Below, piece by piece: positions 17,644-25,419 of a DNA stretch of 64,000 bases. Origin of the DNA: Asanoa hainanensis (GTDB lineage Bacteria > Actinomycetota > Actinomycetes > Mycobacteriales > Micromonosporaceae). The notes beneath the pieces are model-generated. The model saw only the letters and a list, made by a program, of their open reading frames with translations. It was not told where the DNA came from and searched no databases. The position numbers and the translations under genes were made by a program. The stretch spans positions 62,001-126,000 of the forward strand of contig NZ_FZPH01000013.1 in NCBI RefSeq assembly GCF_900188485.1, in the 5' to 3' direction. The stretch's first letter is position 1. Each line of letters opens with the position of its first letter.

Positions 17644-19088
17644 AGGGTCGCCAGCCAGCGCAGGAGGGTGCGTACGCCCCAGCCGGTCGCGCCCTTGGAC
17701 AGTTCGGAACTGTCGGACTCGATCCAGGACGGGGCTGACATGTCGATGTGCACCCACCGGTCACGCAGCGGCCCGGTGAACTCGGCCAGGTAGAGCGCGG
17801 CCATCACCGAGCCCGCGCCGCCCTCCGAGGCGATGCTGCTCAGGTCGGCCAGGTCGCTGCTGAGGAAGTCGCGGTAGTCGGTCGTCAGCGGCATCCGCCA
17901 GACCTGCTCGCCCGCGTCGGTGGCGGCCTCGGTGAACGACTTGGCCAGCCCGTCGTTGTCGCTGTAGAGCGCCGCGGTGCGCTTGCCGAGCGCGACCGCG
18001 TTGGCCCCGGTCAGCGTGGCCAGGTCGACGATCACGTCGGGCTCCAGCCGGTCGACGGCGTAGGCCAGCGCGTCGGCCAGCACCAGCCGGCCCTCGGCGT
18101 CGCTGTTGTTGCTCTCGCTGGTGCGGCCGCCGTAGTGCCGGATCACGTCGCCGGGCCGGAAGGCCGAGCCGCTGACCAGGTTCTCCGCGAGCGGGGCGAG
18201 CGCGGTCACCCGAACGGGGAGGCGCAGCGCGGCGGCGGCGATCGTCGCGGCCACGATGGCGGCCGCGCCGCCCATGTCCTTGCGCATGAGCTTCATCGCG
18301 TCGCGCGGCTTGATCGAGATGCCGCCGGTGTCGAACGTGATGCCCTTGCCGACCAGCACGACGTGCTGAGTCGCCTCCGCAGGCGACCCATCGAGCCCAG
18401 TCGCGCCTGCGGGCGCGTAGGTGAGCTCGACCAGGCGCGGCCCGCGGGACGAGCCGCCACCGACGGCCAGGATGCCCCCGAAGCCCTCGGCGGCGAGCTG
18501 CTGCGGATCACGGACCGAGATGGTCAGTCCGTCGTACGCCGCCGCGGCTGCACTGACCCGCTCGGCGAACCATTCCGGCGTCTTGCGGTCGGACGGCATG
18601 TTGGTCAGGTCGCGGGCCAGCGTGGTGGCCTCGGCGGTGGCCCGGGCGACGGTCAGCGCTTCCTCGTCGGGCGGGCCGGCCAGCAGCACCTCGTCGAGCG
18701 CCGGCGGCGCGTCGGGGCGTGGCGCGCCGAGCCGGAAGCGGTAGGAACCGAGCAGGACGCCTTCGGCGAACGCGCGGAGGTCGATGTCGTCGGCGGTCGG
18801 GAGGGCGACCGTGACGGTGCTGGTGCGAGCCGCGGACCGGGCCAGGCCGGCACCGGCGGCGCGCCACCCGCTGGCCCCGCCGTCGCCGACGCCGACCAGC
18901 AGCACCTTCGACGGCCGCTGGCCCGGCCGGGGCAGCACCTCGACGACGCCGCCCTTCCCGCTGTGGTCGGCGGCCAGCGCGACCACGTCAGCGGGCAGCC
19001 CCGCCCGCAGCGGCTCGCCGGCCCGGGTGGGCACGACGAGCGTCTCGGCGGCTACGTCTGCCGGGTCGATAAAACGAAATGTGGGCAC
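17640..19088 (-). CDS. pepA: Leucyl aminopeptidase (M17)
   Basis: 482 residues. Divergent N-terminal domain (about 1-170). The catalytic domain carries VLVGKGITFDTGGISIKP (catalytic Lys and metal Asp), MRKDMGGAA, and the M17 signature as NSDAEGRL (Ser replacing the usual Thr), with the bicarbonate-site Arg. It removes N-terminal residues from peptides in the cytoplasm using two metal ions. Just before the first motif there is a short insertion encoded by hairpin-forming DNA (18370-18387 and following). ATG 19088 follows no strong ribosome-binding site. Confidence 0.92.
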   Translation of the reverse strand: MPTFRFIDPADVAAETLVVPTRAGEPLRAGLPADVVALAADHSGKGGVVEVLPRPGQRPSKVLLVGVGDGGASGWRAAGAGLARSAARTSTVTVALPTADDIDLRAFAEGVLLGSYRFRLGAPRPDAPPALDEVLLAGPPDEEALTVARATAEATTLARDLTNMPSDRKTPEWFAERVSAAAAAYDGLTISVRDPQQLAAEGFGGILAVGGGSSRGPRLVELTYAPAGATGLDGSPAEATQHVVLVGKGITFDTGGISIKPRDAMKLMRKDMGGAAAIVAATIAAAALRLPVRVTALAPLAENLVSGSAFRPGDVIRHYGGRTSESNNSDAEGRLVLADALAYAVDRLEPDVIVDLATLTGANAVALGKRTAALYSDNDGLAKSFTEAATDAGEQVWRMPLTTDYRDFLSSDLADLSSIASEGGAGSVMAALYLAEFTGPLRDRWVHIDMSAPSWIESDSSELSKGATGWGVRTLLRWLATL

Positions 19089-19191
19089 GCCGGCCTCCGG
19101 GTTGTGCTGAGCTGTCCTGCGCGGGCTGTCCTTGCGACAAGGAGCCCGCCGGCAGCCCGGGCGGGGCGTGCCGGCGGGCGCGGTTCGGACG

Positions 19192-19359
19192 TCAGCCGGC
19201 AGCGGTCTTCAGTGCGTCACCGAGCGCGTTGGCCTCGTCAGGGGTCATCTCAACGACGAGCCGCCCTCCGCCTTCCAGCGGAACCCGCATCACGATGCCC
19301 CGGCCCTCCTTGGTGACCTCCAGCGGACCATCGCCCGTCCGCGGCTTCATCGCCGCCAT
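19192..19359 (-). CDS. DUF3117 small conserved protein
   Basis: 55 residues, starting MAAMKPRTGDGPLEVTKEG and ending DEANALGDALKTAAG. ATG at 19359 follows the ribosome-binding site GGGGAG with ideal spacing. This tiny protein is nearly invariant across actinobacteria (DUF3117). It looks like a compact beta-rich fold with a central RGIVMRVPLEGGGRLVVEM strand pair. Its role is unknown. It stands alone between pepA and the divergent PaaX gene. Confidence 0.93.
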   Translation of the reverse strand: MAAMKPRTGDGPLEVTKEGRGIVMRVPLEGGGRLVVEMTPDEANALGDALKTAAG

Positions 19360-19528
19360 GTTGTCTCCCCTCAGACTCGCCAGGGTGGTGGGTTATCCCA
19401 CAGCCTCTTCGTACCGGCGGCACCACGCTACGGCCCGTGGCACCGTATTACCCGAGGGCGCCTCGCAGGGCGCCGACCAATGATTTTCCCTGATAACCAC
19501 CGCTGGGCCCAAACCGAGCCGGTATTGA

Positions 19529-19567
19529 TGTGACAGCATCTAGCTTATCTTGAAAGTGGCTGTCACA
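19529..19567. promoter_or_regulatory. Inverted repeat before the PaaX-family gene, likely operator
   Basis: TGTGACAGC (19529-19537) and GCTGTCACA (19559-19567) are perfect 9-base inverted repeats separated by 21 bases, about two helical turns. They end 10 bases before the ATG of the PaaX-family regulator. The position and dyad symmetry fit autoregulation; the intervening bases are unusually A+T-rich and may hold the -10 element. An RNA hairpin over the ribosome-binding region is the alternative. Confidence 0.5.
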
Positions 19568-19577
19568 ATGTGCGGTC

Positions 19578-20396
19578 ATGCAGGCACGGTCGGCACTCTT
19601 CGACCTCTACGGTGACTACCTGCGCCCCCGCGGCGGCAGGGCACCCGTGGCGGCGTTGGTTCGCCTGCTCGCACCCCTCGGCATCGCACCGCCCGCGGTC
19701 CGCACCGCCGTGTCCCGCATGGTGCGACAAGGCTGGCTGCACCCCCTGCGGCTGGCCGCCGGACCGGGCTATCTGATCACGTCGAAGGCCGCGCGCCGGC
19801 TCGACGAGGCCGCCGCCCGGATCTACCGCACCAACCGGCCGGGCTGGGACGGGCGCTTCGACCTGATCGTGCTGGAGGCACCGGCGGCGCGTCGGGAACG
19901 CCAACGCCTCGGTGCGAACCTCAGCTATCTCGGCTACGGCATGCTCGACGAGCGCACCTGGGTCGCCACCCGGCCCGGCCTCGACGTCGACGCGCTGCTC
20001 GTCGAGACCGGCATCGGCTACGAGCGGTTCACCGCGACCCACGCCGCCGGCTCGTCCGGTGCGATGGCGGTGGTGCGGCGCGCCTGGGATCTGGCCGAGA
20101 TCGGCAACGCGTACGAGGCCTTCGTCGCCGAACAACGCCCGTTGCTGTCGCACGTGACACCGCGCAGCGAGGACGAGCACGCGTACGCGGCCAGGTTCCG
20201 GCTCGTGCACGCCTGGCGCACGTTCCTGTTCCGCGACCCGCAGCTTCCGCCGGCCCTGCTGCCCGAGCGCTGGGCGGGCACCAACGCGGCCGCGTTCTTC
20301 GACCGGCACGCCACGCGGCTGCGCCCGGCCGCGGACCGCTACGTGGAAAGCTGTCTCGAAGCGGGCCTGCGGGCCGCCCGATCGAAAGGTTCCTGA
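19578..20396 (+). CDS. PaaX-family transcriptional regulator
   Basis: 272 residues. N-terminal winged helix (ALFDLYGDYLRPRG, then VRTAVSRMVRQGWLHPLR) matches the PaaX N domain. The middle and C-terminal parts (WDGRFDLIVLEAP, LGYGMLDERTWVATRP, FRLVHAWRTFLFRDPQLPPALLPERWAG) match the PaaX C domain. PaaX represses phenylacetate catabolic genes and responds to acyl-CoA ligands. Here it is followed after three bases by an enoyl-CoA hydratase gene, so it probably controls that gene and itself through the upstream inverted repeat. Confidence 0.9.
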   Translation: MQARSALFDLYGDYLRPRGGRAPVAALVRLLAPLGIAPPAVRTAVSRMVRQGWLHPLRLAAGPGYLITSKAARRLDEAAARIYRTNRPGWDGRFDLIVLEAPAARRERQRLGANLSYLGYGMLDERTWVATRPGLDVDALLVETGIGYERFTATHAAGSSGAMAVVRRAWDLAEIGNAYEAFVAEQRPLLSHVTPRSEDEHAYAARFRLVHAWRTFLFRDPQLPPALLPERWAGTNAAAFFDRHATRLRPAADRYVESCLEAGLRAARSKGS

Positions 20397-20399
20397 CAC

Positions 20400-21191
20400 G
20401 TGAGTGACGTGCTGCTCGTCGACCGCACCGACGCCGTGGTGACGCTGACCCTCAACCGGCCCGAGGCGATGAACGCGCTCGACGTGCCGCTCAAGGAAGC
20501 GCTCCGGGACGCCCTCGCGGCGCTGGAGACCGACCGCTCCTGCCGCGCCGTGGTGCTGGCCGGTGCGGGCCGGGCGTTCTGCGCCGGCCAGGATCTCCGC
20601 GAGCACGTCGGCGTGTTGGAGTCCGGGGCCGCGGACTCGCTCGACACGGTCCGCCGCCACTACAACCCGATCGCGTCCAAGCTCGGCAGCATGCCCAAGC
20701 CGGTGATCGCCGCGGTCGGTGGCATGGCCGCCGGGGCCGGTGCCGGCCTCGCGCTGCTGGCCGACTTCCGCATCGGCGGCCCGAGCACGTCGTTCCTGAT
20801 GGCGTTCGCCAACGTCGGCCTGGCCGCCGACACCGGATTGTCCTGGTCGCTGCCCCGGCTCGTCGGCCACGCGAAGGCGATCGAGCTGCTGATGCTGGCC
20901 GAGCAGGTCAAGGCCGACGAGGCGCACCGGCTCGGCCTGCTGACCCGGGTGACCGACAACGACGCCGACGTCCTGTCGACGGCGCAGGAGCTGGCCGCCC
21001 GGCTCGCCGCCGGCCCGACGGTGGCCTACGCGGCGATCAAGCGCGAGCTCTCCGTCGGCGACGCCGGCACACTGCAGGACGCGCTGTCCGCGGAGGCACA
21101 GGCCCAGTCGATCAGCGGCGCCACCGCCGACCACCGCAACGCCACGACCGCCTTTGTCGAAAAGCGGAAGCCCACCTTCGAAGGGCGCTAG
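20400..21191 (+). CDS. Enoyl-CoA hydratase/isomerase family protein (PaaG-like)
   Basis: 263 residues from GTG 20400. Crotonase fold: VVTLTLNRPEAMNALD, oxyanion-hole strand AVVLAGAGRAFCAGQDL, and the second oxyanion segment AAVGGMAAGAGAGLALLADF, with the acidic region VGLAADTGLSWSLPRLVG. The Asp/Ser pattern at that site resembles PaaG/PaaB isomerases of phenylacetate degradation more than classical hydratases (inference). It is cotranscribed with the PaaX-family regulator. Its TAG stop directly abuts the converging gene at 21192. Confidence 0.88.
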   Translation: MSDVLLVDRTDAVVTLTLNRPEAMNALDVPLKEALRDALAALETDRSCRAVVLAGAGRAFCAGQDLREHVGVLESGAADSLDTVRRHYNPIASKLGSMPKPVIAAVGGMAAGAGAGLALLADFRIGGPSTSFLMAFANVGLAADTGLSWSLPRLVGHAKAIELLMLAEQVKADEAHRLGLLTRVTDNDADVLSTAQELAARLAAGPTVAYAAIKRELSVGDAGTLQDALSAEAQAQSISGATADHRNATTAFVEKRKPTFEGR

Positions 21192-21764
21192 CTAGTCCTC
21201 TTCCTCCGGGTCCTGGTTGGCTTCCTCGCCCAGGACGAAGGCCTGCATGGCCAGCTCGTCGTCGGATGGGGCCACGTAGGTGGGTAGCTCGCGGGGGCCG
21301 AGCTCCATCACGTAGGACCAGAAGAGGCGGACCGCCTCGGCCGGGGTGGGTGCTTCGATCGGCAGGTCGAGGCTCACCAGCCAGGTGCGGTTGTCGACGG
21401 CGGGCGTGACCCGGGCCGAGAGGGCCGCGAAGGTCGGTGCGTCGACCGGCGTCAGCGGGCCGGCCAGGGTCAGCTCAGCGGCGTCGGCCGGCTCGTCGAA
21501 GAAGCGGCGCGTGTAGGTGACCACCACCGGGCCGCCGGGTGCGACGTCGGCGTTGTCCGGGTCGTCGTCGGCGCGGCCGGCACCCGCCGTGATGCGGCCG
21601 AGCGCCACCACCCGCGGCGCCGGCTCCTCGGCGACGACCAGCACCTGGTCGCCCTCGACCGGGCCGGGGACGTCACCTCCGTCGGACAGCTCGAGCGTCT
21701 CGTGGTGGAAGAGCCGCTCGCTTGCCAACCTCGCCTCGGGGATGACGACCGCCCACTGTGCCAT
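21192..21764 (-). CDS. Uncharacterised acidic protein
   Basis: 190 residues if started at ATG 21764 (MAQWAVVIPEARLASERLF); a start at 21773 adds three residues. Strands such as DQVLVVAEEPAPRVVALGRI and GPVVVTYTRRFFDEP suggest a PUA/EVE-like beta barrel in the first half. The second half contains VDNRTWLVSLDLPIEA and ends in a very acidic tail (ANQDPEEED). No catalytic motif was recognised. It precedes the DNA glycosylase gene's end by 31 bases on the same strand, so the two may share a transcript. Confidence 0.65.
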   Translation of the reverse strand: MAQWAVVIPEARLASERLFHHETLELSDGGDVPGPVEGDQVLVVAEEPAPRVVALGRITAGAGRADDDPDNADVAPGGPVVVTYTRRFFDEPADAAELTLAGPLTPVDAPTFAALSARVTPAVDNRTWLVSLDLPIEAPTPAEAVRLFWSYVMELGPRELPTYVAPSDDELAMQAFVLGEEANQDPEEED

Positions 21765-21795
21765 GCCGACCATCCCACCACAGGGCCTCGCCAGG

Positions 21796-22365
21796 TCAGT
21801 GCGGCGGCACGTGGCAGCCCTCCAGATGGTCGTCGACCATGCCGGTCGCCTGCATCAGCGCGTAGGCCGTGGTCGGGCCGACGAACCGGAACCCGCGCTT
21901 CTTGAGGTCTTTGGCCATCGCGGTCGACTCGGGCGTGGTGGCCGGGACCTCGGCGCCACCGCGCGGGCGGTGGGGCCGGGGCGGCGGCGCGTAGGACCAC
22001 AGCAGCTTGCTCAGGCCACCGGGCAGCTCGAGCGCGGCGCGGGCGTTGGCGATCGCGGCGTCGACCTTCTGCCGGTTGCGCACGATCCCCACGTCGGCCA
22101 TCAGGCGGGCGACGTCACCGGCGTCGTACGCGGCCACCTTTTTGATCTTGAAGTGGTCGAAGGCAGCCCGGAAGTTTTCCCTCTTGCGCAGGATGGTCAG
22201 CCAGGACAGGCCCGACTGGAACGCCTCCAGCGTCATCCGCTCGTAGAGATGGTCGTCACCGCGCAGCGGCTGCCCCCACTCGGTGTCGTGGTAGGCGAGG
22301 TAGTCGGTGCTGCTGCCCCACGGGCAGCGCGCCTTGCCGTCGGCGCCGATCACGAGGTCTGTCAC
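21796..22365 (-). CDS. tag: DNA-3-methyladenine glycosylase I
   Basis: 189 residues, the usual Tag length. Zn-snap N-terminus (RCPWGSSTDYLAYHDTEWG), the conserved EAFQSGLSWLTILRKRENFR, the catalytic-region Glu of YERMTLEAFQ, RNRQKVDAAIANARA, and a C-terminal GFRFVGPTTAYALMQATGMVDDH with the last zinc ligand His/Cys in EGCHVPPH. It excises 3-methyladenine from alkylated DNA. It lies upstream of the uncharacterised acidic protein and downstream of the SRPBCC gene on the same strand. Confidence 0.93.
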   Translation of the reverse strand: MTDLVIGADGKARCPWGSSTDYLAYHDTEWGQPLRGDDHLYERMTLEAFQSGLSWLTILRKRENFRAAFDHFKIKKVAAYDAGDVARLMADVGIVRNRQKVDAAIANARAALELPGGLSKLLWSYAPPPRPHRPRGGAEVPATTPESTAMAKDLKKRGFRFVGPTTAYALMQATGMVDDHLEGCHVPPH

Positions 22366-22398
22366 GAGCCCGAGCCTATGAGCCGGGTACGACAGTAT

Positions 22399-22884
22399 TT
22401 ACGGCAGCCGACCGGCCTCGACCAGGCGCGCGAAGCGCTTGAGGGCCTGGGTCAGGCTGAGCTTCGAACCCGGCCACAGCACCGGCCAGGCGACCCGGCC
22501 CGCGGCGCCGCCGGGCAGGTGGAACCACTCGTGCCAGACGACCTGGGTGCGATCCTGGCCCATCGGGGTGCAGCGCAGCACGCCCGGGCCGCGCAGCAGC
22601 CGGCCCTGGTGGATGACCCGCACCTCGTACGGCGGGTCCAGCCGCGCCACCCGGAACTCGTCCCGGAGGACGGCGGGACCCAGCGCGGTGACCGCCTCGA
22701 TCACCGAGCCCTCACCGCCGTCGCCGGAGATCACCCGAACGGTGGTGAACGGGATCCACTCGCCCTGCCGGCGCCAGGCAGTGAACGCCTCGTACACCTG
22801 CTTCGCGGGCGCGCGGACGATGACCGTCGCGGTGACCTCGCCGGCACCGGGCTGGGCGGCCTCCCGCAGGTCCTCCTCCCTCAT
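22399..22884 (-). CDS. SRPBCC (polyketide cyclase/START-like) protein
   Basis: 161 residues with the SRPBCC helix-grip pattern: VTATVIVRAPAKQVYEAFTAW, then WIPFTTV, RDEFRVARLDPPYEVRV and QVVWHEWF strands, ending in the long helix LTQALKRFARLVEAG. Such proteins bind hydrophobic ligands in a central cavity; neither ligand nor catalysis can be assigned. The start overlaps the preceding DivIVA-like gene by four bases (ATGA), so they are translated together. Confidence 0.8.
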   Translation of the reverse strand: MREEDLREAAQPGAGEVTATVIVRAPAKQVYEAFTAWRRQGEWIPFTTVRVISGDGGEGSVIEAVTALGPAVLRDEFRVARLDPPYEVRVIHQGRLLRGPGVLRCTPMGQDRTQVVWHEWFHLPGGAAGRVAWPVLWPGSKLSLTQALKRFARLVEAGRLP

Positions 22885-23903
22885 CGGCGCGCCGATTCGG
22901 CGTCTTCCGCCGGAGTCGGGACTTCTGAGGTTTCCGACGCGATGGCCGATTTCCTGATTGGCGCGCCTTCCGGCGAAACGCCCGGGCCTTCGGTGTCGGT
23001 CGGCTCCGCGGCCTCGGTCGGCTCCGCCACGGCGGCCGCGGCCCGCTTGCTCGGGCGCGAGGTGCGGGTCGTGGCGGTCCGCCTGGTGCGCGGCTTGGTC
23101 GCCGCGGCCGGCTCGGTGACGCTGAGCTGCTCGGACGCCGCAGCCGGCTCAGCTGCGGACGACTCAGCTGCGGACGACTCAGCTGCGGACGACTCAGCTG
23201 CGGGCGGCTCGGTCGCGGCCGGCTCGGCTGCGGGCGGCCCGGCTGCGGGCTGCTCGGTCGCCGCCGTCGCACCGGCCGACTCGACCTTGGGGGCCGGCTC
23301 CGGCTCGGGCTCCGCGACCGCGGCGACCGCGGTCGAGTCCTGCCCGTCGACCGCCGGTTCGGCCTGGTCAGGCGACACCTCGGCGGCTTCGGAGACCGAC
23401 CCGGACGAGGCCTCCAGGGCCGGCTCCTCGGCTGCGGCAGCCTCCGTGGCCGCGTCGGCGATTTCGGCAGAGTCAGCCGGGCGGGTGAACTCGGTCCACC
23501 CCGGCTTGCCCGGTTCGGTCGCCGCGGGCGCGGGCGGCGGCGGGGCCTGGGCGGCCTCGCGGGCCCGGCGCAGCGCGTCGGCGTCCAGGGTCCGGCCCTC
23601 GCGAAGCGCGTTGACCTCGGCCTCCAGGACCCCGATCAGCTCGTCCTTGTAGCCGATGTCGTAGGCCGCGCGCCGCAGCGCCTGGTCGACCTGGGACATC
23701 CGGTAGCCCCGGGTGGCCAGGTCGAAGCGCACGTCGCCGAGGTCGGACTCCAGCAGTGGCCGGGTGGTGGGCAGCGGCAACGCCCGCCCGTCGGGCTCGG
23801 CGGGCGACAGGCCCGGGTCGCGTCCGCTGACCAGCACGGTCACGCCGAACACGACCGCCGCGACCGTGACCGCGACGACCACAATAAGGAGTAGCTGACC
23901 CAT
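22881..23903 (-). CDS. Membrane protein with DivIVA-like domain and Ala/Glu/Pro-rich tail
   Basis: 340 residues from ATG 23903. One N-terminal membrane helix (LLLIVVVAVTVAAVVFGVTV) precedes a short DivIVA-like motif, FDLATRGYRMSQVDQALRRA, and a coiled coil (ELIGVLEAEVNALREG). The last 200 residues are low-complexity Ala/Glu/Pro/Ser, including AAESS repeats, with basic clusters near the end. It may localise to curved or septal membrane as DivIVA/Wag31 relatives do (inference). It is coupled to the SRPBCC gene and divergent from the folP-like gene. Confidence 0.8.
   Translation of the reverse strand: MGQLLLIVVVAVTVAAVVFGVTVLVSGRDPGLSPAEPDGRALPLPTTRPLLESDLGDVRFDLATRGYRMSQVDQALRRAAYDIGYKDELIGVLEAEVNALREGRTLDADALRRAREAAQAPPPPAPAATEPGKPGWTEFTRPADSAEIADAATEAAAAEEPALEASSGSVSEAAEVSPDQAEPAVDGQDSTAVAAVAEPEPEPAPKVESAGATAATEQPAAGPPAAEPAATEPPAAESSAAESSAAESSAAEPAAASEQLSVTEPAAATKPRTRRTATTRTSRPSKRAAAAVAEPTEAAEPTDTEGPGVSPEGAPIRKSAIASETSEVPTPAEDAESARR
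23148..23201. repeat. 15-base tandem repeat inside the DivIVA-like gene
   Basis: Three perfect copies of CTCAGCTGCGGACGA (from 23148, 23163 and 23178) and a partial fourth encode AAESS units on the minus strand. A degenerate 15-base period continues to about 23260. Such an array can vary in copy number by slippage without breaking the frame. Confidence 0.9.
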
Positions 23904-24012
23904 ACGCCCGATCGTGGCATGTCGCGCCGAGAGGGTCGACCCCGCCACCCCGTCGTCCACCTTCGCGGGCAAGGATCAAGCCAGTGGTACGACGGCGGCA
24001 GGAGGAATCGAT

Positions 24013-24882
24013 ATGTCGGGCGAGTTGCGGCTGGGTCCGCGTACGTTCGGCCCGACCGACCTCGTGGTCATGGCGATCGTGAACCGGACACCCGACTCGT
24101 TCTTCGACCGGGGCGCGACATATGCCGCCGACGCCGCCCTGCGCGCGGTCGAGGCAGCGGTCCGGGACGGCGCCGACGTCATCGACATCGGCGGTGTGAA
24201 GGCTGGCCCGGGCGACCACGTCGACCCCGCCGAGGAGATCGCCCGCACGGTCGCCACCGTGGCCACGGTGCGCGCGGCCTTCCCGGACACGGTCATCTCG
24301 ATCGACACCTGGCGGGCCGAGGTCGCCACCGAGGCGGTCGCGGCCGGCGCGGACCTGATCAACGACACCTGGGCCGGCGCCGACCCGCACCTGGCCGAGG
24401 TCGCCGCCGCGACGGGTGCGGGACTGGTCTGCACCCACGCGGGCGGCCTGCGGCCGCGCACCCGCCCGCACCGGGCCGCGTTCACCGACGTGGTCACCGA
24501 CGCCGTCGACACGGTCACCGCGCTGGCCCGACGGGCGGAGGCGCTGGGCGTGCGCAAGGACGGCATCGTCGTCGACCCCGCGCACGACTTCGGCAAGAAC
24601 ACCCGGCACTCGCTGGAGCTCACCCGGCGGCTGGGCGACCTGGTGGCCACCGGCTGGCCGGTGCTGGTCGCGCTGTCCAACAAGGACTTCATCGGCGAGA
24701 CGCTCGACCTGCCGGTGGCGGAGCGGCTGGAGGGCACCCTCGCGGCGACCGCCGTCTCGGCCTGGCTGGGCGCCCGGCTGTTCCGGGCCCACCAGGTGCG
24801 CGAGACCCGCCGGGTGCTCGACACGGTGGCGTCGATCCGCGGCGACCGCCCGCCGGCCGTCTCCCGCCGCGGCCTCGCCTGA
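24013..24882 (+). CDS. FolP2-like dihydropteroate synthase homologue
   Basis: 289 residues from ATG 24013, directly after AGGAGG. TIM-barrel DHPS fold, with motif I as MAIVNRTPDSFFDRG (canonical form NVTPDSFSDGG), motif II as DIGGVKAGPG in place of D-x-G-G-E-S-T-R-P, LINDTWAG, and SNKDFIGET in place of the usual S-R/K-K. Changed pterin- and pABA-site residues match the actinobacterial FolP2 group; mycobacterial FolP2 does not replace true DHPS (established knowledge). A different substrate is therefore likely. Convergent with nuoA, three bases apart. Confidence 0.82.
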   Translation: MSGELRLGPRTFGPTDLVVMAIVNRTPDSFFDRGATYAADAALRAVEAAVRDGADVIDIGGVKAGPGDHVDPAEEIARTVATVATVRAAFPDTVISIDTWRAEVATEAVAAGADLINDTWAGADPHLAEVAAATGAGLVCTHAGGLRPRTRPHRAAFTDVVTDAVDTVTALARRAEALGVRKDGIVVDPAHDFGKNTRHSLELTRRLGDLVATGWPVLVALSNKDFIGETLDLPVAERLEGTLAATAVSAWLGARLFRAHQVRETRRVLDTVASIRGDRPPAVSRRGLA

Positions 24883-24885
24883 GCG

Positions 24886-25263
24886 TCAGGTCCAGTTGAG
24901 GATCTTCTTGCGCCAGGCGTAGAGGATGCCCAGCGCGAGAACGGCCACGAAGATGGCCATTTCCACCACTGTCGTCGCGCCGAAGCCGGGACGGTCGAAG
25001 ACCACCGCCCACGGAAAGAGAAAAACGGCTTCGACCGCGAAAAGCACGTAAAGGTACGCGTACACGTAATAGCGGATCTGCATTTGTGCCCAGTCGCCAC
25101 CGACCGGGTCGACGCCGCTCTCGTAGGTCGCGCGCTTGCCCGCGGGCTCGGCCGGGTTGGCCGGGCTGAGCAGCCGGTTGGCGGTGAACGCCCCGACAAA
25201 GATCAGCACGCTCGCCAACAGGAGGAGCCCCAGCGTCGCGTACGACCCGAGGTAACCCGTCAT
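24886..25263 (-). CDS. nuoA: NADH-quinone oxidoreductase subunit A (orphan)
   Basis: 125 residues from ATG 25263. Three membrane helices; the conserved loop KRATYESGVDPVGGDWAQMQIRYYVYAYLYVLFAVEAVFLFPWA contains the family's Y/F-ESG and D/E signature (shown here as YESGVDPVG and VEAVFLFPWA). NuoA is a proton-path subunit of complex I, normally followed by nuoB-N. Here no other nuo gene is present on either side within the window. The neighbouring korAB recalls the second, partial nuo cluster next to kor genes in Streptomyces, so this may be its reduced remnant. Confidence 0.9.
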   Translation of the reverse strand: MTGYLGSYATLGLLLLASVLIFVGAFTANRLLSPANPAEPAGKRATYESGVDPVGGDWAQMQIRYYVYAYLYVLFAVEAVFLFPWAVVFDRPGFGATTVVEMAIFVAVLALGILYAWRKKILNWT

Positions 25264-25419
25264 GGCCGGGACTCTACCGCCGTTCGGGCGATTCGAGTCG
25301 GCCGATGATCTCGGGTCGTCCGGCGAAGGGCAGGAGTTACGGTTCTGTTTCCGACCGAACGGGTGTCCAGCGGCAAGTAACGCCGAATAATGAGGCACCC
25401 AACGACGGTCGGAGGAGCC

